A stretch of 64,000 nucleotides of DNA from Escallonia rubra. Its lineage: Eukaryota; Streptophyta; Magnoliopsida; Escalloniales; Escalloniaceae. The position numbers were made by a program, and so were the translations under genes. How positions within the stretch are numbered: the stretch's first letter is position 1; the number at the start of each line of letters is the position of its first letter. The stretch is from positions 62,001 to 126,000 of the forward strand of contig JAVXUO010001228.1 of assembly GCA_033065855.1 (NCBI GenBank). Direction: 5' to 3'. The notes beneath the pieces were generated by a model, which ran no database searches, was not told the DNA's origin, and saw nothing but the letters and a program-made list of their open reading frames with translations. Shown one piece after another: positions 42,771 to 55,600 of the stretch.

Positions 42771-45700
42771 TCAACCATTCTTTGCAGCAGCCTGCTTTGC
42801 ACCAACAGAAAAGAACTCGCTAATCACTTCAAGTGGCATACCCTTGGTTTCTGGAACCTTCAAGTATACAAAAACCCACGAGATGATGCACACCACGGCA
42901 TACATGCCAAAAACGCCAGAGAGACCGACAGATGTAAGCATTAATGGGAGCGTGTAGGTAACAATGATATCGCCAATCCAAAATGCCAGGGCACAGATGG
43001 CAATGCACAGACCACGAACTCGGGTAGGGAAGATCTCTGCGCAGAGTATGTTGGGAACTGGCCCAAACCCCATGACAAAGCAACAGAAGTAGCCTACAAC
43101 ACTAACGGTGGAGATAGCTGCATTTGCGACACTGCCCAAATTCACAACATTCCCGATGACTAAAATAACCAGGCTTGCAATCAAGATGGGGATTGTGTTA
43201 AGCAGCAAACTCCTGCAATAAGAACATAAGGGATCGGGACAGTTGTAAGAACAGAAAGATTGAGAAAACAGAAGCATTTGACGGACATTGCAGTTACGCA
43301 AACAAGTATACTCTAGACAAATTGGCTCTTTAAGCGAGCGACATGCTTTTAGTACAAGCCTTGCCCAGCCAAGCAAAGCCATATTACAACTAAAAAAAAT
43401 ATTATGTCCACATATAGGCTTCAAGTAAACCCTCTATGGGAAGTATCTTCACAACTGATATAAGAAGGGTAAAGCACAGACTTCACGCCATTTTCTTAAT
43501 CTGAAGTGCCAAGAAGCAGAAGCAAATAGCTAGAATATCCCAAAAAAAAGGCTTGACAAAAGTCAACATGCCAGATACAGTGTGCAGAAAATGAAGCTTA
43601 ACTATAGCCAAGTTGATCCCCCAAAACTTTAGTGTCTAAACACAAGAAAATCACATTTTCAAGTCAAAAGGCAATAAGTCAACAAGAAAAAGAAGTACAA
43701 CTCTAATCCCTGTCCAACAGTCGAGGTCTTGCTTGCTATTGTATGGCAACCAACTCTGCAAACCAAAACTGGCATCACCGAAGCCGTACCAAAGACTAAA
43801 AGCCATGTCCAATAGCTCCCGCATATGTTTGCACCAACTTTTAGTGTAAAAATGATGTTCAAAGAGATATCGTCCGCCACAAACACGTCATTACAACTCA
43901 GCATCCCCTATGATTTATAAAGTGTTATAAAGCTCTCACCTCAACATGCCAAGCATCATAGCAAAACGCTCCCTTAGCACCATATTCTTCTATAGAGCGA
44001 ATAAAGAATCAATCCCTTGCCAATACCAAACACTTCACCTAAAGACTCACCGCATAAGGCCCACTCGCCACCTTAAGACAACCATCCACCATGACCTTTA
44101 CCACCTCATTTACCACAACCAAGGACAACGTGAACACTTTAAAAGGTACTCTATTGTGGGCACTGTAGAGATTTCTGAATTGAGCGTGTTTCTCTTGGCC
44201 TTGTGACATTTAAAAGTGCAGTATAGCACCTAAAGTTGGAGGAAGTACAAACAATTGTCAGGTGCTTCCAGCAGTTAAATGTTCAGCAACATTCCCAGTC
44301 TTAATTTTCCTTGACCAGGTTCCTAGGTGGGGGGAGAGGAAGAAAGGGGTGGCAGCAATTGACTGACATAAGGGGCAGTATTTCTTGTGTACTCAGTAAC
44401 CTTATTACGCTCTAAAAAAACATGGAACAGGTAAACCATGTTGCAGCGACATCTATGAGCCTCTCACAAAGGTGGATTAACTAACCTCATTACCCAGGTA
44501 AACCATGCAACGGATTACCTAACCTCATTAAGCTGATTAGTCAACCTATTTATATACAAACTCAAAAAGCCTCTCTTTTAATTTACCTGAAGCTGTATTA
44601 CAGTTTCACGTGCTTGGGTGCATAGACAGAATAATAGCTAGCATTTAAAGCATCGCAAGTCATCAGCGATAGCGCATCAATCACTCATCAAATTCATCCA
44701 AACGCAAACAGGACAAAACAAGTTAAGTAATCGATTAAAGCCACATATGGAAGTCTCTAACAGAAGATGAAACAGGTAAACCACCCAAATAAACCAAAAA
44801 GGAAGGAATAATACCTTCTGCCAGCAACATCCATGAGCCTCATGGCAACAGCGATGCAAGGAAGCATTAATAAAGTTGTGATGGCACTTATAAGCAGCGA
44901 CGCAGAGGCTGAACTAATGCCCATATTTGAGAGAAGAACACCAACACCTGCCTGCTCAAGAATTTGGGGTGTGTAGTAGAGAACTCCATTTATACCAGAG
45001 AACTGCAAAGAAAAGAACAATACATAAGAAGCAAGTTGGTAATAAAACAGAGATTAAGTCACGCACAACATAGTAAACTCCTAATTTAGAATTCCCCTAT
45101 GCAAAACCACTAGTCCAGAAACAGTTTGCTTTGCATTGACACTGTCAAATCCTTCGTCTAAGTAAAGTTTTCAAAATAAAGCAAAAAGTAATAAAGAGTG
45201 ATAAAGATACGACTAAATTGTAACTTTGCCCTCCTTTCAGAATCACATTATGGTATTAAGCTTGTAAGAAGGAATAACAAAAGCAGAACATTTCTAGTAT
45301 GTTTACTTAAAATTGAAGGAGCTTATATAGAAAAGTAACAGTGATCTTGAACATGTTTTTAACAACACTGTTTCTTACCTGCTGAAGTATCTGAATCCCC
45401 ACCCCAACAACCAATGCATGCTTGACTCCAGGTTCAAAAAGATCACTCCAACTTGGCCCTTTAGATGCAGCTTCAGATGGATGGATCATAGCTGGTCCAA
45501 CTGGATGCTGATCCAAAAGCTCCTTAGAATAAAGAGCTGGCTGACTCACCAAAGCAGCAGCCTGGATAAAGTCGGTGCCATCAGCTGGCACATCACCACC
45601 AGGCAGAGAAACTAGAGACCCACGGCGGGATCCTGGGACACCCTCTTGGTGCAAATAGATTCTTTTAAACCCTCCTTCCTTCTTTCCATCTTCACCTTCT

Positions 45701-48700
45701 CTCTCTGTCCATTTCCATGCAAGCTGCCAACCACCACCAATACCCATGCTATTGATTGCTTCGCCAGTGTTACCATGCAAAAGACTACCATTCCTCACGC
45801 TTAGGATACTGCCATGGGAAGCAGGGGCGACCATGTCTTTTTCCAGACTCGTAGTCTGACGAGAGATTAATGGACTCTGCAAATTGTCGTCCGAGTCACC
45901 AGCTGCAGCATCAGATGTATAGTCCTCGCCCTCCCTGCCAAGGCTCTCTTCATCCCACTCTTCGTGCTTAGGCTGATTCCCTGCGACGCTGAACATGCTG
46001 CCAAAGTGAGGAAAAAGCATGCTTCCCTTGCTGCCTGCATCAGGAAGCTTCTCGTGGACACTGCCAAAGAGGGTGACCAGAGGATCCATGAGTGGCACGC
46101 TCTGGTTTATAATGCTTCCTTGACGAGATGCAAAACCGAGGGTACTTTGCCCAGTAATTGGTCGAGCAACCCAAGAGACACCTTCTTCAGGGCCATATAA
46201 CTTGATGTGATCTGCTTCAGCAAGTGGTTCCAGGTCATTGGCAAGTTCATTTGCCGGTGCAATAATGTACTCTTCTATGGCTGTCTCGCCACCAACTCCA
46301 AGACCTTCAACCAGCAAAGCCAATTCACCTGCTCACCAAAATCAAAGATTAGAATAAATTGTCGGCTGTTAAAAAGGTTGCAGAAACAATAAATAAATAA
46401 ATCCTGCATGCTGATGCAAGCATGTAAAGCTGAAACATCAGAAGTGCGTTCTCTATTTCCATTTCAATGTCTAAAAACCACGCCTTCATAAGAAAATTTG
46501 GCAAAAAGTTTGATACATGACCGCATCTCCTCAGCATATTATCCTTAATAATCACGGCTAAATCGAGGAAGCCCATGAATGTGGATACTTCGATTTCAGT
46601 AACTTTAGTGAATTGTCTATTCTATATAATCCTGGCAAAGGCAAACACAAACAAGGAAGCCCAATAATTGATGCCCTGATCAGGATTCTTTAGGTTTCCG
46701 AAATAAAAGTAACATTGCAGTTCTCCATTTAGTAGATGACAAATGAAACCTCCCTCCTGTCTATTTTGGGGATTATTAAGTCAAAGAGGACGATGCAGTT
46801 TTTTCTCGCTATGAAAAACTTCTTAGCGCGTGCTTCGTTATTTACTTATTTTAATCACCAGCTAAAAAACAGTAAGGTCTTAAATCAACACTTGGAAACC
46901 CTATCCAAGATGATAGCGTACCAGAATAGTTCCATGATGCTTATGTAGGAAATATCTGAAACAACAATACCATTTCAGGCATTAAAGACAAATAAACCAG
47001 CACTGCAATTTCTGAATTTTGTGCAAAGGAGTTAGAAATCATGGCGAGAAGGTAAGTTGGTGGCAATTAGTTTGGTTTTATGCGCCATAACTGTGCTTTT
47101 ATCCTATGGTTTGCAAAACAACGTTATGAACTAGAGACACTGAAGAAATGGAATTTCATACAGAATGATTGCTGCCTCCTATGCTCTTGCCATCAAGAGA
47201 CTATGGACCATCTTTTCTTTGCTTGCCACTATGGTAGAGAGCTATGGTAAGAAATATTCACTTGGACTGATATCCCTATAACCTTCAGTGACTGGACTGA
47301 GCTTCTTAACTATGCTAGTTCCAATATTACTGGTGATTCTTTTAAAACCAAGCTGAAAAAATCGGGAATTGCAGTGACAATCTACCATATCTATATTGGA
47401 AGAAATAGAAAAGTTTTTCTGCATGGTGAGGAATATGTTAACACTGCTCCAAGGTATTCTCGGGATGATCAGATTTAGGGTCTTGAGCTGGAAAAGACCT
47501 AAGAGAACTTATGATAATTGGGAGCTCTGCAAATCTCTGGGGATCAGTGAGGATATATTACAATGGATACCTAATCAGATTCCTTTCTTCTTACTCTAGC
47601 TAAGTAAGATGTAATGATCTAGGGAATGCTAGTGTACTTGTAAGACGGATGCTATGCAATGTAATGCGAAACTTCACTCAAAAAAAAAAAAAAGTGTGCC
47701 AAGGTTTTAGCAACATTAAAGCACAAAAGAAACTATCACATACACAATAGAAGTGTTCAATATCTTATAATCTACTTCATCTGGAGTTCAAAAATGTAAT
47801 GCCCATGACATATTTTCTTTAGCACTTGCACAGACGAACTTCAGATGAGATGTTCAAGTATTTAAGATCTCCTCTGAAGTTCAATAATGTAATGCCCATG
47901 AAGTCCAATAATGCAATGCACAGAAGAACTTACCAGATACATCTTCCCTGCCGCGTAGTCTCTGCAAAACCTGCTTGGCCTCACGCATTCGTCCTTTACT
48001 CACGAGCCACCTTGGAGACTCGGGCAAGAAGAATATCGTCAATGCAAAATAAATGAGGGAAGGAAGGGAAAGAACCCCAAGCATCAACCTCCAACTCGGG
48101 GAATTCATCAATGACATCCCAAAGACCATGCAGTATGATAGGAACATCCCACCAGAGCCTGTGAACTGAGGCAAAGTATTCAATAAACCCCTTATTTCAG
48201 GTGGCGCCGTCTCAGATATGTACACAGGAACAAGTGTTACTGACAGACCGATTCCAAACCCGTCTAAAAGCCTCGCAAACAGTAGGACATAAACATTGGG
48301 TGACCACAGCATTACCAGACCGCTAACAAAGTACAGGATGGATGAGATAATGAGCAAAGGGCGGCGACCTAGCCAATCTGCCACTGCACCAGAGAAGGTA
48401 GTAACCAAAGTGGCACCAATGAGGGACATGGCCACGATAAGGCCTTCTATAGTAGGTTCACTTTCCAAGTGAAATTCCCTCTTTATGTAAAGAACAGCCC
48501 CTGTCACACACACAGGACAATAACATTTAATTAATTGGACTGGATGGTTATCTTGGGATTCAACACACATCAGTAACCAATTTTTTTTTGGGGAAAATCA
48601 GTACTGCACGTGAAGAACTTAAAGAAGGGCAGTATTCATTTCAAGGAAGAACTCATTCTGCTAACAAAACCCCTGACATGAACCCCTGTAACTTAAAGCC

Positions 48701-49051
48701 CATGTTCAGTAAGCAGAAATGGTCCGATTCTGAAATGAGAAGTTCACATCAAGCAAAAGGTAGCATGTGGAATAGTAGCAAAGGTTCAGAGACGTAACCA
48801 GAGCAATAGCAGTATTAACAAACTGAGGAACAACAAATAGTAGCTGGACACAAAACCCTTCCCCCTTCCCCACCCCCTTTTATTTTAAAGCCATGATATC
48901 TAATTGAGAAGTAGATGAAACACAGAGCAGAAAGAACTATTACATGACACACAATGAGAAGAAGAGCATTACCAGCAATAGTGGCATTATCCCATCCTTG
49001 CAATAGGTTTCCGATTGCAGCAGCAACAGCCACGAGCACAGCTCCACTCAT
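42771..49051 (-). CDS. TMT2: Tonoplast monosaccharide transporter / monosaccharide-sensing protein (741 aa, five coding exons)
   Basis: A vacuolar-membrane sugar/proton antiporter that loads glucose and sucrose into the vacuole (plant TMT/MSSP family). Coding exons: 49051-48973, 48500-47934, 46328-45379, 45002-44815, 43212-42771; the sum is 2226 bases and the frame is intact. Exons 1-2 give the first six helices (MSGAVLVAVAAAIGNLLQGW; WLGRRPLL; PVYISETAPPEIRG; LPESPRWLVSKGR). Exon 3 holds the very long hydrophilic cytosolic loop of about 300 residues that defines the family (YGPEEGVSWVARP, SRQGSI, DPLVTLFGSVHEKLP, SRRGSLVSLPGGDVPADG). Exons 4-5 give helices 7-12 (GINGVLYYTPQILEQAGVG; PNILCAEIFPTRVRG; KVPETKGMPLEVISEFF). 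The length matches TMT proteins (about 730-740). A leader intron is likely, as an acceptor ACATGCAG sits on the minus strand near 49103. Choosing TMT2 over TMT1/3 is a guess from the sequence feel. Confidence 0.92.
47036..47693 (+). mobile_element. 5'-truncated LINE (L1-type) in a TMT intron, antisense to the gene
   Basis: The plus strand encodes the zinc-binding end of a plant L1 reverse transcriptase: FILWFAKQRYELETLKKW, then CCLLCSCHQETMDHLFFACHYGRELW (47083-47250). A stop interrupts the frame just before and another follows. After about 400 bases of 3' sequence a 14-A tail ends at 47693. Imperfect direct repeats, GTGCAAAGGAGTTAG (47021-47035) and GTGCCAAGGTTTTAG (47696-47710), match at 12 of 15 positions and look like an aged target duplication. 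It is dead and old. It sits in the intron between exons 2 and 3 of the TMT gene. Confidence 0.75.
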
Positions 49052-50230
49052 CTTTCTCAGATTCGAATATCACGATATATATGATCTCTACTTGTAGTTA
49101 ACCTGCATGTAACAAGAAATCATCCGCAAATTACAGATCGATTTCCGTTTCATTCAGCCACACCCACGACTCCCTATAAAGCATAAATCACGACCTCTAT
49201 GGAAGGCGGGTACGCATTAATTAAACCAAGGGATGATGAGGATGATGTGTTTATGACCCTATGTAGAGCAAAATGGAGACAAGGATCAAGAGAAAGTACC
49301 AAAAATCTTAGATAGGCAATCTCCGCTGAGAAGACGGCTGAATTATTGTGCAAAAACCGAATTCAGGAATTGAACAGAAAACGGAATGATTACCTTATAT
49401 GATAGTGGAAGAAAATAAGAGAATATGACCAACAAAGGGCTTGGAGCAGAGCGTAAATCAGTGTGATTTGACACACAGAAACCCACAAACAAACACAGTA
49501 TTGCTAGTGCCAGATGCAGAAATAGAGTCTTTGCTAATTGAGTATTCAGAAGTCACATTGTGAAGGGGAACTGCATGCTGAATGGGTTGATCTAACCAAT
49601 GTGGAGTAATACACAGGTAATATAATCGGTAGCATCATCATCAGTAGAACAGAAGAGTATATGTTGTGTATGGGGGGGTAAATAGACCTGCAGAGTGGGG
49701 GGGAGTGGGTGGAAAGAAAGAGTTTTTTCTTCTGTTGCTGTAAAGGAAGGAGTAATGGCCGTTGGGTGCGCGACACATGCCCGGCACGTCAGCCTCCCTT
49801 CTTCTGATCCCTTCCACTTCCCCTTCCCCTCCCCTCCCCTCCCCTCCTTCGGCTGTTGTATGATTGCTTCGCTTCCGTCACGGATCGTTTGTTTTTTCTT
49901 TTCCCTTTTCTCCTTCCTTTTCTTGATTATATTACTCTAAATTACTAATCAAGTCGTGTTGGAAGTCTCATTCAAAGACGAGAACTTTTGCTTTGTCGTT
50001 TCTGTTACTGTATTGCAATCTGGGGCATTCTGCATTAGAAAAAACAAAAGACACATTGATCGATGCAATATGTATATACATATATATGTAGGTGAATCGG
50101 AACTTTGTAAAGTTGCCCGCTTTACCAGCATAATAAAGAATCCCTCAATCGTACAAACTGCAAAGAAAGACCATGAAAAGAAAGTATTCAAGATTTCTCT
50201 CGAATCCTCTCTTTAGCTTTCCGTCTGAAT
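49052..50230. promoter_or_regulatory. Upstream region of the TMT gene; probable leader intron and promoter
   Basis: Minus-strand acceptor-like ACATGCAG at about 49103 suggests an intron in the 5' leader, with the leader exon somewhere near 49400-49800. C/T-rich stretches (49800-49860) and a GGGGGG tract (49671) occur here. No coding region is supported. Confidence 0.4.
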
Positions 50231-50282
50231 CAATCAAAGCTTACAACGCTGATGCAGAATAGAGTAACATATATGCACAATA

Positions 50283-50490
50283 GTTTATTACCATAACGAT
50301 GGTGAAAGATGTAATACACGTAATGAAGACAATAAAATAAGGTAGGAACGTGAAAGGGTCCAAAACCTCGTCGAACAGGTTGAAGATCTCTCCCATCCCA
50401 ACACGGTCCCTGTCCCAGTCGTCGTCCCTTAGAAAATTCACCACAACTGTTAACGTTAATTGCCGTCTCTCTCCAAGCAACAGGATAAAC
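50283..50490 (-). other. Unassigned exon-like stretch
   Basis: On the minus strand an open stretch of about 70 codons lies between an acceptor-like CCCAATTGCAG and a donor-like ATGGTAATAAA. It reads GERRQLTLTVVVNFLRDDDW, then GEIFNLFDEVLDPFTFLP, then a hydrophobic tail. It has a protein-like composition (charged head, then a membrane-like segment), but I recognise no family. It could be an exon of an undetected gene, a gene fragment carried by a repeat, or chance. Confidence 0.25.
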
Positions 50491-51111
50491 CCTGCAATTG
50501 GGCTAATTGTTTACGGTTGCAATCAGCTGGACCGTCAACCGGGGAGCTCGATGTGTGAACTGCACCTCTTGGAGCTTTCACAGAGGCAGAGCCCTTCCTT
50601 TTTCTTTATTACTTCTTCCAAGTGCCTACCAACTCTGTCGTCAAGTAAAACAACAGAAAGCCCCAAACCACCGAGGCAAAGGATCCCGTCCCCAATTTTT
50701 GTTTTTAATTTTTTTTTTTTGTTCCCTGCTGCTAATTTTTGGCTATTGATATTTTTACCAAGTGTGTGCTCTTCCTAGGATTGGTAATCTCCCGGCCATC
50801 AGATTTTTGGTACATAGGATTTGTCATGTTCTCCATCATCACTGATTGAAGTCAAGTCATCGCTTTAACTCGTTCATGCATTGACTTCTATTTTGATTTG
50901 AATTGCCAAGTTATACTTATAGTTGTTACAATTTGGTTAGTAAATTGACTTTGTACTCAACTTCGTTTTTTACTGAACCGTTTTAATATGTGTTCAGCGA
51001 GAATCGAGTTGTCAATCCTCACCCAAACCATCCTAAAAAGATCCAAAAAGCAAGCATTATCATCTTGATATTTTGCTAACTCGGACAAGTTTATCACAAC
51101 ATGTATTGGCC

Positions 51112-51420
51112 TCACCTCAATTGAACATCTGGAAGCATTTGCATAATGACGTCTCCATTAGGGAGTAACAGAGAGGTTAGTAATATAGCTTCCGCAACCC
51201 TAACTGCTTCTGACTCACCAATGACATGAAAGCCTGCCTCTGTAGCCCGTTCAAGGCGATAAACAAACAAACGCATTAAGTCCACTTCTACTCCACGGCC
51301 GAAGGCTATTCTCGGCCCTTGCATGAGCCGACTCTCCAGTTGCCACGATGTTTATTTGTGGATAAAATTGCCATCTGCTACTCCTGGATCCATGTAGGCA
51401 GTACCAAGCTAAAAGTCAAA
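51112..51420 (-). pseudogene. Unassigned coding-like fragment
   Basis: The minus strand gives about 95 residues of protein-like sequence with one internal stop: DPGVADGNFIHK, stop, TSWQLESRLMQGPRIAFGRG, then EVDLMRLFVYRLERATEAGF and EAILLTSLLLPNGDVIMQML, ending at a TGA. The amphipathic, low-bias composition looks like decayed coding DNA. I cannot name the family. A second open stretch on the same strand at 51981-52205 (IIPLEDNEVHLPIKDALMKL) may belong with it. Confidence 0.3.
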
Positions 51421-52231
51421 TTCAATGAAAAATATGCAAGCAAGGATTTTATTTTTGTTATGTTTTTAAAATCATTTTAGTTAGTCTTATGGTAATAAAA
51501 CATGAATAAGCATGGAATTGTGCGTGTTTGAACTCTTTGGATGGTATAATCTCAAGTTGTACGTAAAGAATTTGTGTAAACAAAGTTTCTGATAGATCTG
51601 TGTAAATAGCATCCCCGTTGCACATGTATTCCTTGGAGGCCAATAGTTAAGAGTCAACCAACAGCATAAGGCTAAAAACACTACAGTGGGCAAAACAACA
51701 AAATTTTGAAACATATTGTTCTTTATACTAACTCCAAACGTTTGCCTACACAGATAAAATGACTGGATGATATTAGTGCTGTCGCTGCACCTATCATGTA
51801 TGATATATGCCTAACTAGCAAATATTTTCACTTTGGTCGGATTTTAGTTGGAAGCAAACGGCTACTGTCTGAAGCCGCTGAACTTGCTACTTTTGCTTGC
51901 AAGGGTAGATTATAAGTATCTATAACATGGAATCATAAACTAGATGATTTCCGATCTAATCATGCAAATATGGACAATGGTTAAGCTTCCTTTTTGCTTG
52001 TCTGTAAATTATTTGGCAACTTCATTAGGGCATCTTTGATTGGTAAGTGCACTTCATTGTCTTCCAAGGGAATTATGTTCTCGTTAGCGATTTCATGTCC
52101 TGCAAGTGAGCTGCCTCTAGACACAGCATTCACAACTGGCTCCAAGCAGCCTATACTTGTTGCGAGGATCTCACACTCGATACATTTCACCATGAAAGCA
52201 CACATTATTTTTTCTTCTTTTTTTCTGGTTA

Positions 52232-52290
52232 CTAGCTAAGGGACTCGTGCAATGCACGGGGCGTTCTCTAATTTCTTAAATATTGTCTAA
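52232..52290 (-). mobile_element. Helitron-type 3' terminus (minus strand)
   Basis: Read on the minus strand the site gives CCCGTGCATTGCACGAG (a 6-bp stem hairpin, CGTGCA/TGCACG), then a short spacer and CTAG followed by T. Hairpin plus CTRR-T is the standard plant Helitron end. The element would extend to the right into the AT-rich DNA from 52290 on. Its TC start was not located. Confidence 0.55.
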
Positions 52291-54200
52291 TATTTATTTA
52301 TATATATAGATATTTCACAACTGTTAATTTCCCCAACTTTCTAAAAATATTTTTTAAAATGTGTTTTTATTGATTAATTATAACTGTTATTATTTAAACT
52401 GCGGGCAAGAAATTTATTATATAGAAAATTGCCTTTGAATAGAATTTTAAAAAAATTAGCATTATAAAAGCATACCTTAATAACAAAAGTAGAATGCATG
52501 ATTTAATATGACCAGTTTTTACTCACAATTAAAATGTGGATGTTACAACTAAAAGAAAACCATCTTATGGACTTAGGATGCCCTTTCATTAACGTTTACC
52601 GACGACATATGGCAACATTCTCGTACTACTATTTAACTGAATTTAATATTTGGAGTTTTGTAGATATAATCGCTAGTATGTATCAATGATATATCCGGAA
52701 CCAATATGATTAAAAAAAAGTCAGTTATTTGTACCATCACTTCTAGTTTTTTGTGAGTTTAATTTAGTAAAGAGTATTATAACTTATTTATTGGTGGTGT
52801 ATATGAATCTCAATTTTCCTATAAATATAAATGTCAAATTCACTCACATTCTTTCTTCATGAGAAACTCTTTGTGTGTGTTATTTGTCTCGTGCATAATG
52901 AAAAGGAAAAATAGCATTGAAAGTATTTCTATCTATACATAACTTATTAAAGTTTTGCTAACATGACTTAATAAAAATACAATTGGAATGTTAAATTAGT
53001 GTAGCCAGGTGCTAGAAAGTGGTTAACCACAAAAATATCGTCTTGCCTAATTAACGAAACTTTAAGGAATCAAAATGTGGGACCAAAATCAAAATCGAAA
53101 GATAAAAGTCATTCTAGGGAAAAAAATTTACTGCTTCTAGTCCTGGATATAGTTTATGTACCTTCAAGTTGCCGGTAGAACTAACCTAAAATCATTATGT
53201 TTTTATTTAAGTTCATCGCTTGTCTGCATAAGATACTCAGCATAACCCGTCCACGGATACTACACTAACACTACCTCCAAATATCTTAATTAGCGCTATC
53301 ATTGCCACTACAAATGTAGTTACCTTCACCATAGTCATAACTTTTGCTCGTTAGTGCACTGTTTCTATCGTCAGTTTTTTTAGGTTTATCACTTGTTCAA
53401 TCCAGATTTAGATCATAACTTATCAATCAGTACTATAATGTACATCAATATTACCTCAAAACACCTTAGTGCTACCACTACGACAACACTAACAACAACC
53501 ATCACCTCTTACACTATGACCATTTAGTTATGACTATCACCATCACTACTACACGCCAACACCGCTACAACCACATGTTGTCACTACATAATCCAAATCT
53601 CACTACCAACACTCCAATTCTACCACAAAAACTATCAATATCGTAATTAGCATGACTGATCGCTCGCATAATTGTATATATTACCACCCTCACACTCTCA
53701 TATCTAGAACCGATATTTCGGTTATACCATTATCATCCTGGGGCCACCCAGGCTTCTCCCTTTTTGTAGTTGTTTATGAAGGGTAAAGAATTGTTATAAC
53801 TAATTTATCTTTTCGTCTCTTTTATTCTACAAACTTTATTCTTAGCTTGTCACAAGTTATTCTTCAGTCGATTTTAATTTTTTTCTTGGAGATCCAATAT
53901 AATTGGTTCTGAATATTTTGTTCATATGGTGCATAACATGTTAGATTTTAAGAAGATTGGTGCAAAAGATGAAAGTTACAATAAAGCTTATGGAGAAATA
54001 AGATTTCTTTAAAAAGGAAAAAAATAAACAACAAAACAAATAGGATGATCTTTTGCATAACTAAAAGATCGAGGTAAAAACGAAAATATACGCTATGAAA
54101 AGCTTACCTTTTAATTTGTAAAGATTAATCATTAATTTCATACATGATTTTCGATGTTTACATTTGCGAGATTTTATTTATATTTGCGAGATTTTATTTC
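52290..54200. other. AT-rich intergenic DNA, possibly Helitron body; no gene
   Basis: Long AT-rich sequence with a run of short CACTAC/ACCAC-type triplet repeats (53270-53650) and no open frame longer than about 60 codons. Parts resemble the insides of non-autonomous Helitrons, but I cannot set the limits. Confidence 0.35.
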
Positions 54201-55600
54201 ATTTATTTTAAGTGTTTTTAAGAAGTTAGTAGTCCAAAATGAAGCCTTTTTGAATTATGTAGAGTTTTAAAAGAAGTAGATTTGATTTTTTAATTTTATA
54301 AGATTTACAAAAGTCGGGCCAATGATCATACTAAAGAATTAGTAAGTAGGGTATGATTTTTCGTATTTTACATTTTTGAGATTTTAAAATTTTATTTTAA
54401 AGTACTTTTGAGGTTTTAATAATCAAAATTAAGGTCTAATGTATAAATATATTGATTAGGTAGAGTTTTAGAAAGTGTATAATTAGTTTCGTAGTTTTAT
54501 AAAGTTTTAAAAAATTGTATAAATTATACCTACGAATTTTTTAACAATGAATTAAAGTAAAGAGTTAAATAGAGTAGAAAAATAAAAGAATACCAAAACA
54601 AATAGGATTCTTGAATCTTGGACTCTAAATAAAGAGACCAACTAAATTAGGGGACTATCACATGAAAAGTTGAAGTAGGTAGAGTTTTAGAATGTGTATA
54701 ATTAGTTTCTTAGTTTTATAAAGTTTAAAAATATTGCATAAATTATACTTACAAATTTTTAATAATAAATTATACTCCATTCGTCCCTTAAAAAGTGATC
54801 CAATTTCTTTTTTGGGCCGTCTCACAAAAAGTGATCACTTCCAAAATAGGAAAAATTATGTAGGTATTTTTACATATTTACCTTTTTAATACTTTTTTTT
54901 ATTCTATTTCTCTCACCACATTTAATTCTCTACCAACTCATTTTTTCTCTCATGGCTCACAACTTTACATTTTTTTATTCTATTTCTCTCTCCACATTTA
55001 ACATTCCACCAACCAATTTCCTATCTCATGGCCCAGTTTCTTCCCCCCTCTCTCTAAAGGATAAAATGAGAAAGACACACAATATATAACCTAAATCCTT
55101 AACATACATGTAAAAAAAATGAATCACTTAAAAAGGGACGGAGGGAGTAGTAAATAGTTAAATAGAAAAGTCGGGCCAATGATCATACTAAAAAATTAGT
55201 ACGTAGGGTATGATTTTCGTAAGTGTTTTTAAGAAGTTAGTAGTCCAAAATGAAGCCATTTTGAATTATGTAGAGCTTTAAAAGAAGTAGATTTGGTTTT
55301 TTAATTTTATAAGATTTACAAAAGTCGGGCCAATGATCATACTAAAGAATTAGTAAGTAGGGTATGATTTTCGTATTTTACATTTTTTAGATTTTTAGAT
55401 TTTATTTTAAAGTACTTTTGAGGTTTTAATAATCAAAATTAAGGTCTAATGTATAAGTATATTGATTAGGTAGATTTTTAGAAAGTGTATAATTAGTTTC
55501 TTAGTTTTATAAAGTTTTAAAAAATTGCATAAATTAAACCTACGAATTTTATAATAATGAATTAAAGTAAAGAGTTAAATAGAGAAGAAGAATAAAAGAA
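54160..55600. repeat. Nested direct repeats of an AT-rich unit, interrupted by a Stowaway MITE
   Basis: A block of about 330 bases starting TTTTTAAGAAGTTAGTAGTCC (54218) recurs at 55228 with few changes. Both contain GTCGGGCCAATGATCATACT and GGTCTAATGTATAA and end near TTATAAAGTTTTAAAAAATTG. Partial copies lie in between (54664-54770 and 55165-55225), on either side of the MITE at 54774-55149. The pattern suggests an old tandem array with a later MITE insertion. Confidence 0.75.
54774..55149. mobile_element. Stowaway-type MITE, second copy
   Basis: The ends are ACTCCATTCGTCCCTTAAAA on the left and TTAAAAAGGGACGGAGGGAG on the right, with TA at the borders. The interior contains ATTTCTCTC(A/T)CCACATTTAA and CTCATGGC units, the reverse complement of those in the MITE at 31464-31845, so it is the same family in the other orientation. 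Confidence 0.85.
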
